This document shows positions 1 through 8,077 of a DNA stretch of 64,000 bases, one piece after another. The position numbers and the translations under genes were made by a program. The first letter of the stretch is position 1; each line of letters opens with the position of its first letter. Source of the stretch: Roseivirga misakiensis (GTDB taxonomy: Bacteria > Bacteroidota > Bacteroidia > Cytophagales > Cyclobacteriaceae); assembly GCF_001747105.1 (NCBI RefSeq), contig NZ_MDGQ01000005.1, positions 2,170,001 to 2,234,000 of the forward strand, given 5' to 3'. Below the pieces are notes generated by a model that saw only the letters and a program-made list of their open reading frames with translations, did not search any database and had not been told where the DNA came from.

Positions 1-549
1 TGGATTCACCATAGGTCCTAACATATTGAAAAAGGTTTTCACACCTAAATCTCTACGAATCGGTGCGACATTTTTCATTGCGGGATGGAAAAGAGGGGCA
101 TGTAAAAAGCAGAGACCACATTCATCAAGGCTCTTTTTCAATTTACCCACGTCATTGGTGAACTCATATCCAAAATGTGCCATCAGATTGGACGAACCCG
201 AAACTGAAGAAACACCATTATTACCATGCTTAGCTACATTTTGCCCTGCGCCAGCCACAATGAATGATGAAAGTGTTGAGATATTAAAAGTGTTTTTCCC
301 ATCTCCTCCCGTACCACAAAGGTCTATAGCATCGTATTCGGGGATATCCACTGGAACACACAATTCAAGCATGGCATCTCGAAAGCCTTCAAGTTCTTCT
401 ACCGTAATACTTCTCATTAAATAAACGGTCAAAAAAGCTGCTACTTGACTTTGGTTGTATGCGCCTTGTGCCAAATTCTTGAGAATCTCCTTTGCAGAGG
501 CTTTATCCAGCGATTTATATTCAAAAAGTTGATTTAATACTTCTTTCAT
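1..549 (-). CDS. trpD: Anthranilate phosphoribosyltransferase (partial, N-terminal 183 residues)
   Basis: This enzyme transfers phosphoribose from PRPP to anthranilate in tryptophan synthesis. The visible part begins MKEVLNQLFEYKSL, holds the glycine-rich PRPP-binding segment DLCGTGGDGKNTFN and the downstream AKHGNNGVSS and RRDLGVKTFFNMLGP segments typical of TrpD, and is still open at the window edge, so roughly the C-terminal half is missing. The ATG lies 22 bp after the trpG stop, so it is the third gene of a trpE-trpG-trpD operon and should share the upstream attenuator. Confidence 0.95.
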   Translation of the reverse strand, partial: MKEVLNQLFEYKSLDKASAKEILKNLAQGAYNQSQVAAFLTVYLMRSITVEELEGFRDAMLELCVPVDIPEYDAIDLCGTGGDGKNTFNISTLSSFIVAGAGQNVAKHGNNGVSSVSGSSNLMAHFGYEFTNDVGKLKKSLDECGLCFLHAPLFHPAMKNVAPIRRDLGVKTFFNMLGPMVNP

Positions 550-571
550 AATGTTCTTAATTAGGAATCAA

Positions 572-1147
572 CTAACTATCCTCCAACCAATTACTTAATA
601 GTTTGTGACCATACTCGGTCATAATTGACTCAGGGTGAAACTGTACCCCTTTTACATCATATTCTTTATGACTGATCGCCATAATCTCCCCTTGTTCATC
701 AACTGCCGTAACTTCAATTTCACTTCCCAACTGGTTTTTATCGACGTTCCAGCTATGATAATGGCATATTTCATAAGATGCTGGAATATCCTTAAAGAGT
801 CGTTCACTTGGATTTGAAACATGAACCTTACTGGAAACGCCATGCAAGACCTCTCCCATATTGAACAGCTTAGCACCATATATTTCGGCGATACCTTGAT
901 GCCCGAGACAGACCCCCAGAATACTTTTTTCAGGTCCGTATCGACGAATTAAGTCTAACATAACTCCTGCTTCCTCAGGAATACCTGGCCCTGGCGACAG
1001 CAAAATCTTATCGTAAGCCGCTACTTCATCCAACGTAATCTGATCGTTACGGAAGATTTCCATTCGATCTCCATAACCCAACTCCTTCAAGTAATGAACC
1101 AAATTGTAGGTAAATGAATCGTAATTATCGAGTACTAATATTTTCAT
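572..1147 (-). CDS. trpG: Anthranilate synthase component II (glutamine amidotransferase)
   Basis: This class I glutamine amidotransferase of 191 residues feeds ammonia to TrpE. The nucleophile elbow GVCLGHQ places the catalytic Cys near residue 80, and the His-Glu pair is in QFHPES near residues 171-173. The oxyanion strand SPGPGIPEEAG is intact. I start at the ATG at 1147 (MKILVLDNYDSF, the family's usual opening) rather than an in-frame TTG two codons upstream. The gene sits 23 bp after trpE and 22 bp before trpD. It could also serve folate synthesis as PabA, as such subunits often do, but the operon makes tryptophan its main role. Confidence 0.95.
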   Translation of the reverse strand: MKILVLDNYDSFTYNLVHYLKELGYGDRMEIFRNDQITLDEVAAYDKILLSPGPGIPEEAGVMLDLIRRYGPEKSILGVCLGHQGIAEIYGAKLFNMGEVLHGVSSKVHVSNPSERLFKDIPASYEICHYHSWNVDKNQLGSEIEVTAVDEQGEIMAISHKEYDVKGVQFHPESIMTEYGHKLLSNWLEDS

Positions 1148-1170
1148 TATCAATGTTGATCAAATACTCG

Positions 1171-2577
1171 TTATCGGATTTCTTTTGCTAATTCTATGGC
1201 TTTTCGCAAGGCGGCTAACTTGTTATTCACCTCCTGAAGCTCAGACTTTCGGTCAGACTTAGCGACTATTCCAGCACCTGCTTGAAAATATAGGCTGTTG
1301 TCTTTGCTCAAAAATGACCTAATCATAATGGCGTGGTTGAAGTCTCCATTAAAGCCCATAAAACCAATAGCTCCTCCATAAAATCCTCGGCGTGTCTCCT
1401 CATATTCGTTAATGAGTTGCATGGCTCGAACTTTAGGAGCACCACTCAAAGTTCCCGCAGGAAAAGTCCCCGAGACCATTTTAGTTTCCTCCACTTCATC
1501 ACTCAAAGCGCCTATCACTTTAGAGACAAGGTGGATCACATGTGAGAAGTATTGTACTTCTTTATAAGTATCAACCTCTACGTTAGAACCAGCTCTGCTG
1601 AGGTCATTTCTTGCTAGATCGACCAGCATGACGTGCTCAGCGTTTTCTTTCGGATCTTCCAGAAGTTTTTTGGCCAACTCGGCATCCGCCTCGTCATTTC
1701 CGGTTCTCCTGAATGTACCTGCTATTGGGTGAATCGTTGCTTTTCTATCTTTTATGATCAATTGAGCCTCTGGTGAGGATCCGAAGATTTTATAGCTTCC
1801 GTAGTCGAAATAGAATAAATAAGGCGAAGGATTTATAGAACGAAGTGCACGGTAAACGTTGAACTCATCACCCGAGAAACTATCTTGAAATCTTCTAGAA
1901 AGCACTATTTGAAACACATCTCCCCTTAGACAGTGAGAAATTCCCTTGTCGATCATTTCCAAAAACTGATCGTCATTGTAATTGGAAGTTTCCTGTTGTG
2001 CTGGGGTAAATTCGTATGAAGGATAATTCTTGTTATAAACTAAGTTTTCAATCGCTTCTAGTCCCTTTTCTTTGGTACCCGCTGGAGAGTGCTCGAAAAT
2101 GTAAAGCTCATTTTTAAAATGGTCTATCGCGATTACGTATCGGTAAACATGATATAGTACGTCAGGAATATTATACTCATCTACCTTTCCTTTAGGGACC
2201 GGTATGTTCTCGAAATACTGAACCGCATCGAAACCGATGTATCCAAAAAGGCCGTTATTGATAAATTTGAACGGATTTTCGCTGGCTTCGAAAGATTTTA
2301 CGAATGCATCAAGCTTTTCCATTACGGCATCACCAGAAACCTCACCTTCCGTTAATTGATTCGGTAATTGCTGTTTAAATTGACCGTTTTTCACTTCGAA
2401 ACTCGCCAAAGGATCACAGCAGATATAAGAAAAACTGTCATCCGCTCCGTGATAATCAGAACTTTCCAGCAGAAGCGGATTTTCAAACTTATCCCTAAGC
2501 TTTAAGTAAATGCTAACTGGCGTCACTGTATCGGCCAGTAGCTTCTTGTATTTAGTATGTAGTTTGACCTTCGTCAT
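1171..2577 (-). CDS. trpE: Anthranilate synthase component I
   Basis: This enzyme converts chorismate and ammonia to anthranilate, the first committed step to tryptophan, in complex with TrpG. The 468 residues match the family length. The C-terminal chorismate-binding domain shows FYFDYGSYKIFGSSPE, the HPIAGTFRR motif, ENAEHVMLVDLARND and SGAPKVRAM, in the expected order. The N-terminal part carries a LLESSD-like segment of the type that forms the tryptophan feedback site in this family. It is first in the operon and its ATG is 27 bp past the attenuator terminator, so both feedback inhibition and attenuation probably control it. Confidence 0.96.
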   Translation of the reverse strand: MTKVKLHTKYKKLLADTVTPVSIYLKLRDKFENPLLLESSDYHGADDSFSYICCDPLASFEVKNGQFKQQLPNQLTEGEVSGDAVMEKLDAFVKSFEASENPFKFINNGLFGYIGFDAVQYFENIPVPKGKVDEYNIPDVLYHVYRYVIAIDHFKNELYIFEHSPAGTKEKGLEAIENLVYNKNYPSYEFTPAQQETSNYNDDQFLEMIDKGISHCLRGDVFQIVLSRRFQDSFSGDEFNVYRALRSINPSPYLFYFDYGSYKIFGSSPEAQLIIKDRKATIHPIAGTFRRTGNDEADAELAKKLLEDPKENAEHVMLVDLARNDLSRAGSNVEVDTYKEVQYFSHVIHLVSKVIGALSDEVEETKMVSGTFPAGTLSGAPKVRAMQLINEYEETRRGFYGGAIGFMGFNGDFNHAIMIRSFLSKDNSLYFQAGAGIVAKSDRKSELQEVNNKLAALRKAIELAKEIR

Positions 2578-2603
2578 TTTTAATATTTTATGGCCATAAA
2601 ACG

Positions 2604-2634
2604 AAAAAAGCCTGCATGAACTGCAGGCTTTTAA
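2604..2634 (-). terminator. trp attenuator terminator hairpin
   Basis: Read on the minus strand, a 9-bp perfect stem (2630-2622 with 2617-2609, arms AAGCCTGCA and TGCAGGCTT) closes a 4-base loop and is followed by a run of T residues. It lies between the trp leader peptide and trpE, where an attenuator terminator belongs. A second hairpin (2662-2686, arms CACGT/ACGTG extended by CGGA/TCCG) spans the end of the leader ORF and may be the pause structure. I could not see a convincing antiterminator pairing. Confidence 0.85.
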
Positions 2635-2665
2635 TTTTTATATTTTGAATAGCACCTAGCTCACG

Positions 2666-2722
2666 TTATCGGATTTCCGTTACGTGCCACCACCAAGCGT
2701 TATTTCTGTTTGTCATTTTCAT
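2666..2722 (-). CDS. trpL: trp operon leader peptide
   Basis: This 18-codon ORF encodes MKMTNRNNAWWWHVTEIR, with three consecutive TGG tryptophan codons, and ends 31 bp before the attenuator hairpin. Such a leader lets the ribosome sense charged tRNA-Trp: stalling at the TGG run would prevent the terminator from folding. The ATG lies about 8 bases downstream of the predicted promoter box, so the mRNA is nearly leaderless; a second ATG two codons later is an alternative start. The peptide is not expected to have a function of its own. Confidence comes from the combination of Trp run, promoter and terminator. Confidence 0.88.
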   Translation of the reverse strand: MKMTNRNNAWWWHVTEIR

Positions 2723-2729
2723 TATGCTT

Positions 2730-2760
2730 CAAATGTAAAAAAGGAAAATTTGAATGCAAA
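2730..2760 (-). promoter_or_regulatory. trp operon promoter (Bacteroidota type)
   Basis: On the minus strand TTTG (2760-2757), a 19-base spacer and TACATTTG (2737-2730) match the Bacteroidota -33/-7 consensus TTTG-N19-21-TAnnTTTG. The predicted start of transcription falls at about 2724, immediately before the leader-peptide ATG at 2722. Confidence 0.75.
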
Positions 2761-2834
2761 TCTAATTCTGAATATTTGGTAAAAAAGATGACAAATGGTG
2801 AGATCTCTTCAGCACATTCCAACAGACCAATCAT

Positions 2835-3557
2835 TTATCTTTGAGCAGCTAATGACTCGTCTTTCATGACATTATAGGTTTGTATATACCGAGCGAATTC
2901 TTTAAACTTTGGTTTACCCTTTACTGTCTTGAAAATTTCAGGCTGGTCGGAGAAAATATCGACAAAGGCTTTTTTGAAAGAAGCTTTTCGCACAATTCTA
3001 GGTTTTGAATCACCCTGAACGACCAAAAGTGTTCTTTCCTCACCACCTACCACGTGTACTCCGCCTATACTGATCGGCATGGATTTAGACCCATTTCTAT
3101 GGTCATAAACTTTAATAAATTCATCAAATCCAGGGTTTAGTAATTGTAGTAAAGCGATCTTATTCTTCCTTCTCGGCATGCTTTGAGCATCGTAATAAAT
3201 CCAATCTCTATCTAAAATATTATTATGATCAGTTGTGATAATATGGCGTATGGATGTTGCTTTTTCTGACACCGTTATACTTTTGGTGAAGGCATCTGGT
3301 CTAATCGCAAATCTTACGACGTCCTCAGCCTTAAATTTATGAATCTGACCAGATTCATCTCTAATTCGTAGCCTCGTAATAAAACCCCTGGATTCTGTTG
3401 CCGCGCGTAACGTACCAAAGACTTCTTCTCCATCGGCAGTAATTACATAGCACTCCCTATCGCTGATAAAGGTGGTGAATGGTTCGGCAAATTCTTGAGC
3501 GATGACCGCGCTCAAGCTTAAAAACATTAGTGTGATTGATAATTTGAGTTTTTGCAT
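2835..3557 (-). CDS. Conserved exported protein of unknown function
   Basis: I do not recognise this 240-residue protein. Residues 1-21 form a signal peptide (MQKLKLSITLMFLSLSAVIA, cleavage before QE), so it is exported and probably periplasmic. The mature part is soluble with no transmembrane helix: a beta-rich N-terminal half (YVITADGEEVFGTL, IRDESGQIHKFKAEDVVRF) that looks like small repeated strand modules, then a basic C-terminal half with FKKAFVDIFSD. It is alone between the trp leader region and the lipoprotein gene transcribed the same way, 68 bp from the latter. No catalytic motif is visible. Confidence 0.75.
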   Translation of the reverse strand: MQKLKLSITLMFLSLSAVIAQEFAEPFTTFISDRECYVITADGEEVFGTLRAATESRGFITRLRIRDESGQIHKFKAEDVVRFAIRPDAFTKSITVSEKATSIRHIITTDHNNILDRDWIYYDAQSMPRRKNKIALLQLLNPGFDEFIKVYDHRNGSKSMPISIGGVHVVGGEERTLLVVQGDSKPRIVRKASFKKAFVDIFSDQPEIFKTVKGKPKFKEFARYIQTYNVMKDESLAAQR

Positions 3558-3625
3558 AACATATTGGTTTCCCCTCTCTAGACAATCTTTATGCCAAAAT
3601 AGAAGCCATTAAATCAAGCGGATCG

Positions 3626-4588
3626 CTATTGATCTGCTCTTAACCTGACTAAAACGGGTCTATGATCGGATACGCTAGTAAAGTAATTTGGTACACAGTG
3701 ATCTAGTGAAATCACTTCAGTGGAAATTTCATTATCAAAGAGCTCATCGGTTACTAAAACATTGTCGATCTGACTTGGAAATGAGGGATATGACCAACCT
3801 GAACTTGGCCCTTCGGCTACTGGCATGGTGGTAAACCTGTAATGCTGTGGATCATCTAAGAATACCTGAAAAACGTTATCAGTGTCAATAATATCGTCAT
3901 TATAGTCTCCTAACATAAGGACTTCTTCGTTTGCCAGGTTATTATCAATATATCCTTTTAAAAGATCGGAGGCTGCTCTCCTTCTGTCTTGAGAGCCATT
4001 ACAACATTTAAGATGAATATTAATCAAGTTGATACTAAGGCCGTTCGTGTGATTGGCTTTTAACAGATAAGGTCTACGGAATGCTGTAAAAGCATTATTA
4101 TTTTCATCTGTTGATCCTTCGAAAAGGTTGAAAGGGGTCCCTTCTACGGTAACCTCGCTATCTTTGTACAAATAACCAAGCATCAGATTACTCCCATTCA
4201 CTTGAGTGATCGTTCCAGACCAACCTTGTAGTTTTGATACCAAACTATTGAAAACAGTTACTGATGTAATCTCTTGAAGGGAAATTACGTCCACGTCATA
4301 AATTTCAATCACTTCTTCCACTATGTTGGCCGTTATGCTGGACTTCGGGTACTGCTGTATATTCCAAGTGAGAATATCAAAGGTTTCGTTGGATACTGCT
4401 ACCGGGCAGTTATCGAGTGATAATGGCTGTGGCTCTGGATCTTGGTCTGGAGCATCAGTATCATCGTTTCCTCCACAAGCTACAAGAAAAAGTGAAAAGC
4501 TTATGAATAATAAAATTGGCTTTAGTTTGATCGATCTGCACGTGAATTGTAAATCCAGTGCCTGGATTCTGAACGATTTAAACTTCAT
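3626..4588 (-). CDS. Lipoprotein of the endonuclease/exonuclease/phosphatase family
   Basis: This is a predicted metal-dependent hydrolase of the DNase I-like fold. The motifs come in family order: TWNIQQYP (metal/phosphate Asn), DVISLQEI (metal-binding Glu), NLINIHLKCC, MLGDYNDD (catalytic Asp), QIDNVLV and SDHRPVLVRL (catalytic His). A hydrophobic segment ending LFLVACGG gives a lipobox Cys near residue 38, so it is membrane-anchored and faces the periplasm or outside. I start at the ATG at 4588, which has AGGGAG upstream; this overlaps the end of the NRAMP-like gene by 11 bp, implying co-transcription. The substrate (nucleic acid, inositol phosphate or lipid head group) cannot be read from sequence. 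Confidence 0.85.
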   Translation of the reverse strand: MKFKSFRIQALDLQFTCRSIKLKPILLFISFSLFLVACGGNDDTDAPDQDPEPQPLSLDNCPVAVSNETFDILTWNIQQYPKSSITANIVEEVIEIYDVDVISLQEITSVTVFNSLVSKLQGWSGTITQVNGSNLMLGYLYKDSEVTVEGTPFNLFEGSTDENNNAFTAFRRPYLLKANHTNGLSINLINIHLKCCNGSQDRRRAASDLLKGYIDNNLANEEVLMLGDYNDDIIDTDNVFQVFLDDPQHYRFTTMPVAEGPSSGWSYPSFPSQIDNVLVTDELFDNEISTEVISLDHCVPNYFTSVSDHRPVLVRLRADQ

Positions 4589-5858
4589 TTTTCTCCCTAC
4601 TAATTTTATAAATCCCAAATAATAAAGTTGCCCCTGCTGAAACAAGAATGATAATTTGAATACTTCCTTCAAAAGAAAATTGTTTACCTAAAGCAGCAAA
4701 TACTGCTTTAAAAACGTTAATGAAGCCGAGCATGGCTGTGACAAATACTGTAATACCCATGAGTACATTCAAAATTAGGCCGTTGGCATCATCTCTCATG
4801 GTTGTCGCATTATTCACCATTTGCCAAAGCAAAAAAGCCAACAAAGGCAGGATAAATCCATTAGCTGCTTGAGCTAGAATAATTACCGGGATCGGCTTAA
4901 TACCACTTACGCCGAATACTAAACCAGTGGCTAAAACAAGTATCCAAATGCGTTGAAACTTCCATTGATTCGTTTCGGATGCATTCTTCTTGGCACTATT
5001 AATCGTAATAGCGCCAGCCAAAGCTGCGGTTATACTCGACGTAAAACCCGCCGCGAAAAGTCCAATGGCAAATACGACACCCATAAATTTACCATGATCG
5101 GCTGTGAGTTGATTATAAAGGTTATCGAAACCAAACTCTCCCACTATTGCTATGCCCACCACTAAAACGGCCATAGAAATAATGCCTCCTAGGATTATTG
5201 AGGGTATCATACCTGATCGCATTTCCTTTATGCTTTGCCCTTTAGCGAGTCCTGATCCAAGGAATATGTTGTAGGGCACTATGGTGGTGCCGACTAAACC
5301 CAAAGTAAGCAAGGCATTATTAGCATTTATTTTAGGTATAAAAAGACCTGTTAGGAATTCACTGGCGTCAATTTTTACGGTAAACGCCGCATATAAAAAT
5401 GCCAGCCCCATGACGGCGACTACTATGCCCATAGCATTAGCAACTGAGCTGATCTTTCCTGTAAAAAGCACTGCTCCTGCCACCCCCACAATGATTAGTG
5501 TAAAAGCCCACTTGGGTATGCCTGTCACAATTAAGGCCAAACCTGATATTGCTCCTAAAATATTCCCCGCCTCATATGCGGCACAACCCAAGAAAACAGC
5601 AATTGCAATGAACCAAACCAATCCATTTGACTTATAGCGTTTTTGAATCGCTACGCCTAAACCATCGCCCGAAACTATAGCAACCCTAGCTGCCGCCTCT
5701 TGTAGCACTGCGCAAGCCAATGTAGAAAAGAGAAGAGCCCAAAGCAGCTGATATTGATAACTAGCACCTGCCGAAGCTGCAGCTGTCACTGTACCAGGAC
5801 CAATGAAAGCTGCGGCAATGACCAACCAGAAAATAAAATTCCAGAATTTCGATTTCAT
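4578..5858 (-). CDS. NRAMP-superfamily transporter, divergent (lacks DPGN)
   Basis: The protein has 426 residues and about 11 hydrophobic segments, and starts with the NRAMP helix-1 signature IGPGTVTAA. True Nramp metal transporters follow this with DPGN, whose Asp and Asn bind the metal; here the stretch reads ASAGASY, with no Asp. The helix-6 motif MPHN is VPYN here. It therefore has the fold but probably does not carry Mn/Fe. Bacillus subtilis YcsG, encoded in the ycsF-kipI-kipA (pxpABC) operon, is also an NRAMP-family protein, and pxpABC lies 2.2 kb away here, so a role in 5-oxoproline or another organic substrate is possible. It is divergent from ddl. Confidence 0.85.
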   Translation of the reverse strand: MKSKFWNFIFWLVIAAAFIGPGTVTAAASAGASYQYQLLWALLFSTLACAVLQEAAARVAIVSGDGLGVAIQKRYKSNGLVWFIAIAVFLGCAAYEAGNILGAISGLALIVTGIPKWAFTLIIVGVAGAVLFTGKISSVANAMGIVVAVMGLAFLYAAFTVKIDASEFLTGLFIPKINANNALLTLGLVGTTIVPYNIFLGSGLAKGQSIKEMRSGMIPSIILGGIISMAVLVVGIAIVGEFGFDNLYNQLTADHGKFMGVVFAIGLFAAGFTSSITAALAGAITINSAKKNASETNQWKFQRIWILVLATGLVFGVSGIKPIPVIILAQAANGFILPLLAFLLWQMVNNATTMRDDANGLILNVLMGITVFVTAMLGFINVFKAVFAALGKQFSFEGSIQIIILVSAGATLLFGIYKISREKNEV

Positions 5859-5997
5859 GCTGGAAGATACAAATTCTAGGACATCACCCCCGCCAGAACC
5901 AATCGATCGGCTACAAGGGAATTTTAAAATTTATGTAAGCCTGATGTATGAAAATTCCCATCAGTTAGCGTTCTTCATTTATAGAAATAACCCGACT

Positions 5998-7059
5998 ATG
6001 TCTAAGCTGAATCTAGCCGTTGTTTACGGTGGTAAATCAACAGAACACGAAATATCGATTCTATCGACAAAGAGCATTTTAAAGTATCTGGACCAATCCA
6101 GATACAACATCTCTTTGGTGTACATAGACATTAATGGACACTGGTTCTTAAAAACCGACATAGCGGATGAAGCGAACCAACCAGTGACCATGGTACCCTC
6201 CCCTGAAGGAGCACAGTTGATAGATTTATCTTCTGGAAATAACTTGACTCGGGTTGATGTCGCTTTTCCTGTTCTTCATGGCTTATTTGGTGAGGACGGG
6301 ACTATTCAAGGCTTCTTTAAAATGGTCAATGTCCCTTTTGTTGGCTGTGGTGTAATGGCATCTTCGGCGTGTATGGATAAGGACATGACCAAAAGGGTTT
6401 TAAGGGATTGCGGCATTGGAATAGCTCCATATATGATTGCTACTCCAGACCACAAACCTACTTTCCAAGACTTGGAAAAGCAATTGGGCATGCCCATTTT
6501 CATTAAACCCGCCAATCTCGGCTCTTCCGTTGGTGTATTCAAAGTATCGACTGAGGCCGAATACAAACTCAAAATTGAAGAAGCGTTAGGCTACGATCAC
6601 AAAGTTTTAATAGAAACCACCATTGTCGGGAAAGAAGTAGAGTGCGCTGTTTTAGGAAATGATAAACCCAAAGCTTCTCTCCCCGGTGAAGTGGTTATGG
6701 AAACGGAGTTCTATGATTTCGAATCAAAATATGTGGATAAAGATGCATCCTCTACCCTGATTCCAGCCGACATCAGTCAAGTACAAATCGATTTAATCCG
6801 AGAGACGGCTGTAAAAGCATATTCAGCCATGGGTTGTGAAGGACTGGCGCGCGTAGACTTTTTTGTTACCGAAAAGGAAGAGGTTCTGATCAATGAAATC
6901 AATACCATTCCAGGTTTTACTAACATTAGTATGTATCCAAAGATGTGGGAAGCGACTGGTATTCCTTACTCAGAACTATTAGATATTCTAATTGAGTTGG
7001 GTATTGAGCGCTTCAAACAGGAACAAGAGCTTCGCATACATGCAAAAGCTGTGGAATAG
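5998..7059 (+). CDS. ddl: D-alanine--D-alanine ligase
   Basis: This ATP-grasp ligase makes the D-Ala-D-Ala dipeptide for peptidoglycan in the cytoplasm. From the ATG at 5998 the product has 353 residues and opens MSKLNLAVVYGGKSTEHEIS, the canonical N-terminal domain. ATP-grasp elements follow: MPIFIKPANLGSSVGV, GLARVDFFV and NEINTIPGFTNISMYPKM, with the metal-ligand Asp, Glu and Asn in place. An open frame extends upstream to 5803 but runs into the divergent transporter gene and is not homologous. It is transcribed away from the NRAMP-like gene and is followed by two small exported-protein genes. Confidence 0.96.
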   Translation: MSKLNLAVVYGGKSTEHEISILSTKSILKYLDQSRYNISLVYIDINGHWFLKTDIADEANQPVTMVPSPEGAQLIDLSSGNNLTRVDVAFPVLHGLFGEDGTIQGFFKMVNVPFVGCGVMASSACMDKDMTKRVLRDCGIGIAPYMIATPDHKPTFQDLEKQLGMPIFIKPANLGSSVGVFKVSTEAEYKLKIEEALGYDHKVLIETTIVGKEVECAVLGNDKPKASLPGEVVMETEFYDFESKYVDKDASSTLIPADISQVQIDLIRETAVKAYSAMGCEGLARVDFFVTEKEEVLINEINTIPGFTNISMYPKMWEATGIPYSELLDILIELGIERFKQEQELRIHAKAVE

Positions 7060-7151
7060 ACCAAGAGCCATTTCCGCCTATTATAACCATCGGCTAAACA
7101 CCATTCCAACCTTTTTTGTATTCAGTCACTCTAATAGAGCAAATGACATTT

Positions 7152-7565
7152 ATGAAAAAGTTTGTTTACCTGTTGTTAGGTTGTTTCCTTTTGCTCGGCT
7201 GTAATGAAACCGATGATTCTCCCATAAACAATTTGAAAACGTGTTCGGCTAATCAGGCATGTACAGAAATCTTTGTCTCCCTAACTTTCACACCACGCGG
7301 CCTAAACGGGCAGACGATTTCTCTGGATAGTTTCTACACACAAAATCTTGACAACGGAAACACTTACAGCATTCAGAATTCCCTTTTAGATCAAGAAGAT
7401 ACTTACACGGTAGTGACAGATAATGAGCTTACAGAAATCAATATGAATGGCACCAACCTGAGGTTCTTCGGTTTAATAGGAAACCAAATCGTAGTACAAC
7501 AAGATTTTGTAGTGGGTCATGATTGTTGCCATGTTACGTCTATCAGTGGTCCATTTAACGAATAG
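7152..7565 (+). CDS. Small lipoprotein of unknown function
   Basis: The protein has 137 residues with a lipoprotein signal, MKKFVYLLLGCFLLLGC, and the lipidated Cys near residue 17. The mature part is beta-rich (IFVSLTFTPRG, TYTVVTDNELTEI) with Cys pairs SANQACTE and GHDCCHV that may form disulfides in the periplasm. I recognise no family. The ATG at 7152 is chosen because it opens the signal peptide; the frame extends 12 codons further up. It lies 92 bp after ddl. Confidence 0.7.
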   Translation: MKKFVYLLLGCFLLLGCNETDDSPINNLKTCSANQACTEIFVSLTFTPRGLNGQTISLDSFYTQNLDNGNTYSIQNSLLDQEDTYTVVTDNELTEINMNGTNLRFFGLIGNQIVVQQDFVVGHDCCHVTSISGPFNE

Positions 7566-7583
7566 CTAGACTCCAAAACTGCA

Positions 7584-7601
7584 TTTAGGACTGATCCTAA
7601 A
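7584..7601. other. Perfect inverted repeat (7-bp arms)
   Basis: TTTAGGA (7584-7590), a 4-base loop and TCCTAAA (7595-7601) form a hairpin just after the small lipoprotein gene. There is no T-run on either side, so it could be a weak terminator or an operator; the sequence does not decide. Confidence 0.35.
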
Positions 7602-7662
7602 ACAACGTACCTCAATAGTCTATCATTTTTCTTAGATTCAACCTAGAAACAATAGGTTGACA

Positions 7663-8073
7663 ATGAAAAGACTTCTTCTTCCTTTAATAGTCATGTGCTT
7701 TTGTGTTGGGTTAAACGCCCAAGATTCAAAGGCAGCTGTCAAACTTGTCGAAAATCAGTTGACGGCTTACAACAACAAGGACATCGATAAATTTCTGATC
7801 AACTATAGTGATTCAGTAAAAATATACAATCACCCAAACCAGTTGGTCATGTCAGGCATAGATGAAATGCGCAAGACTTACGGTCCAATGTTTGCCAATT
7901 CACCTGACCTTTACTGTACTGTAAAAAATCGCGTGGTTTTGGGTAATACGGTTATCGACCTAGAACATGTCATCTTTAGTAAAGACCGACCTGCAACAGA
8001 AGTTTTTGCCCTCTTTAAAATCAGGAATGGAAAGATTCAAGAGGTCTTTTTTATAGAACCAGACAAAGAATAA
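7663..8073 (+). CDS. Exported SnoaL/NTF2-like protein
   Basis: The 136-residue protein starts with a signal peptide (MKRLLLPLIVMCFCVGLNAQ) and continues with a single NTF2/SnoaL-like domain: VENQLTAYNNKDIDKFLINY, then KIYNHPNQLVMSGIDEM, a pattern shared by steroid-delta-isomerase-like polyketide cyclase folds. These domains bind small hydrophobic ligands or act as isomerases; nothing fixes the substrate here. Its stop is only 4 bp before pxpA, so it may be the first gene of that operon, though a link to 5-oxoproline use is only contextual. Confidence 0.75.
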   Translation: MKRLLLPLIVMCFCVGLNAQDSKAAVKLVENQLTAYNNKDIDKFLINYSDSVKIYNHPNQLVMSGIDEMRKTYGPMFANSPDLYCTVKNRVVLGNTVIDLEHVIFSKDRPATEVFALFKIRNGKIQEVFFIEPDKE

Positions 8074-8077
8074 GGCT

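Noticed and set aside
26-424. A plus-strand 132-codon frame at the start of the window
   Set aside because: It is the shadow of trpD on the other strand.
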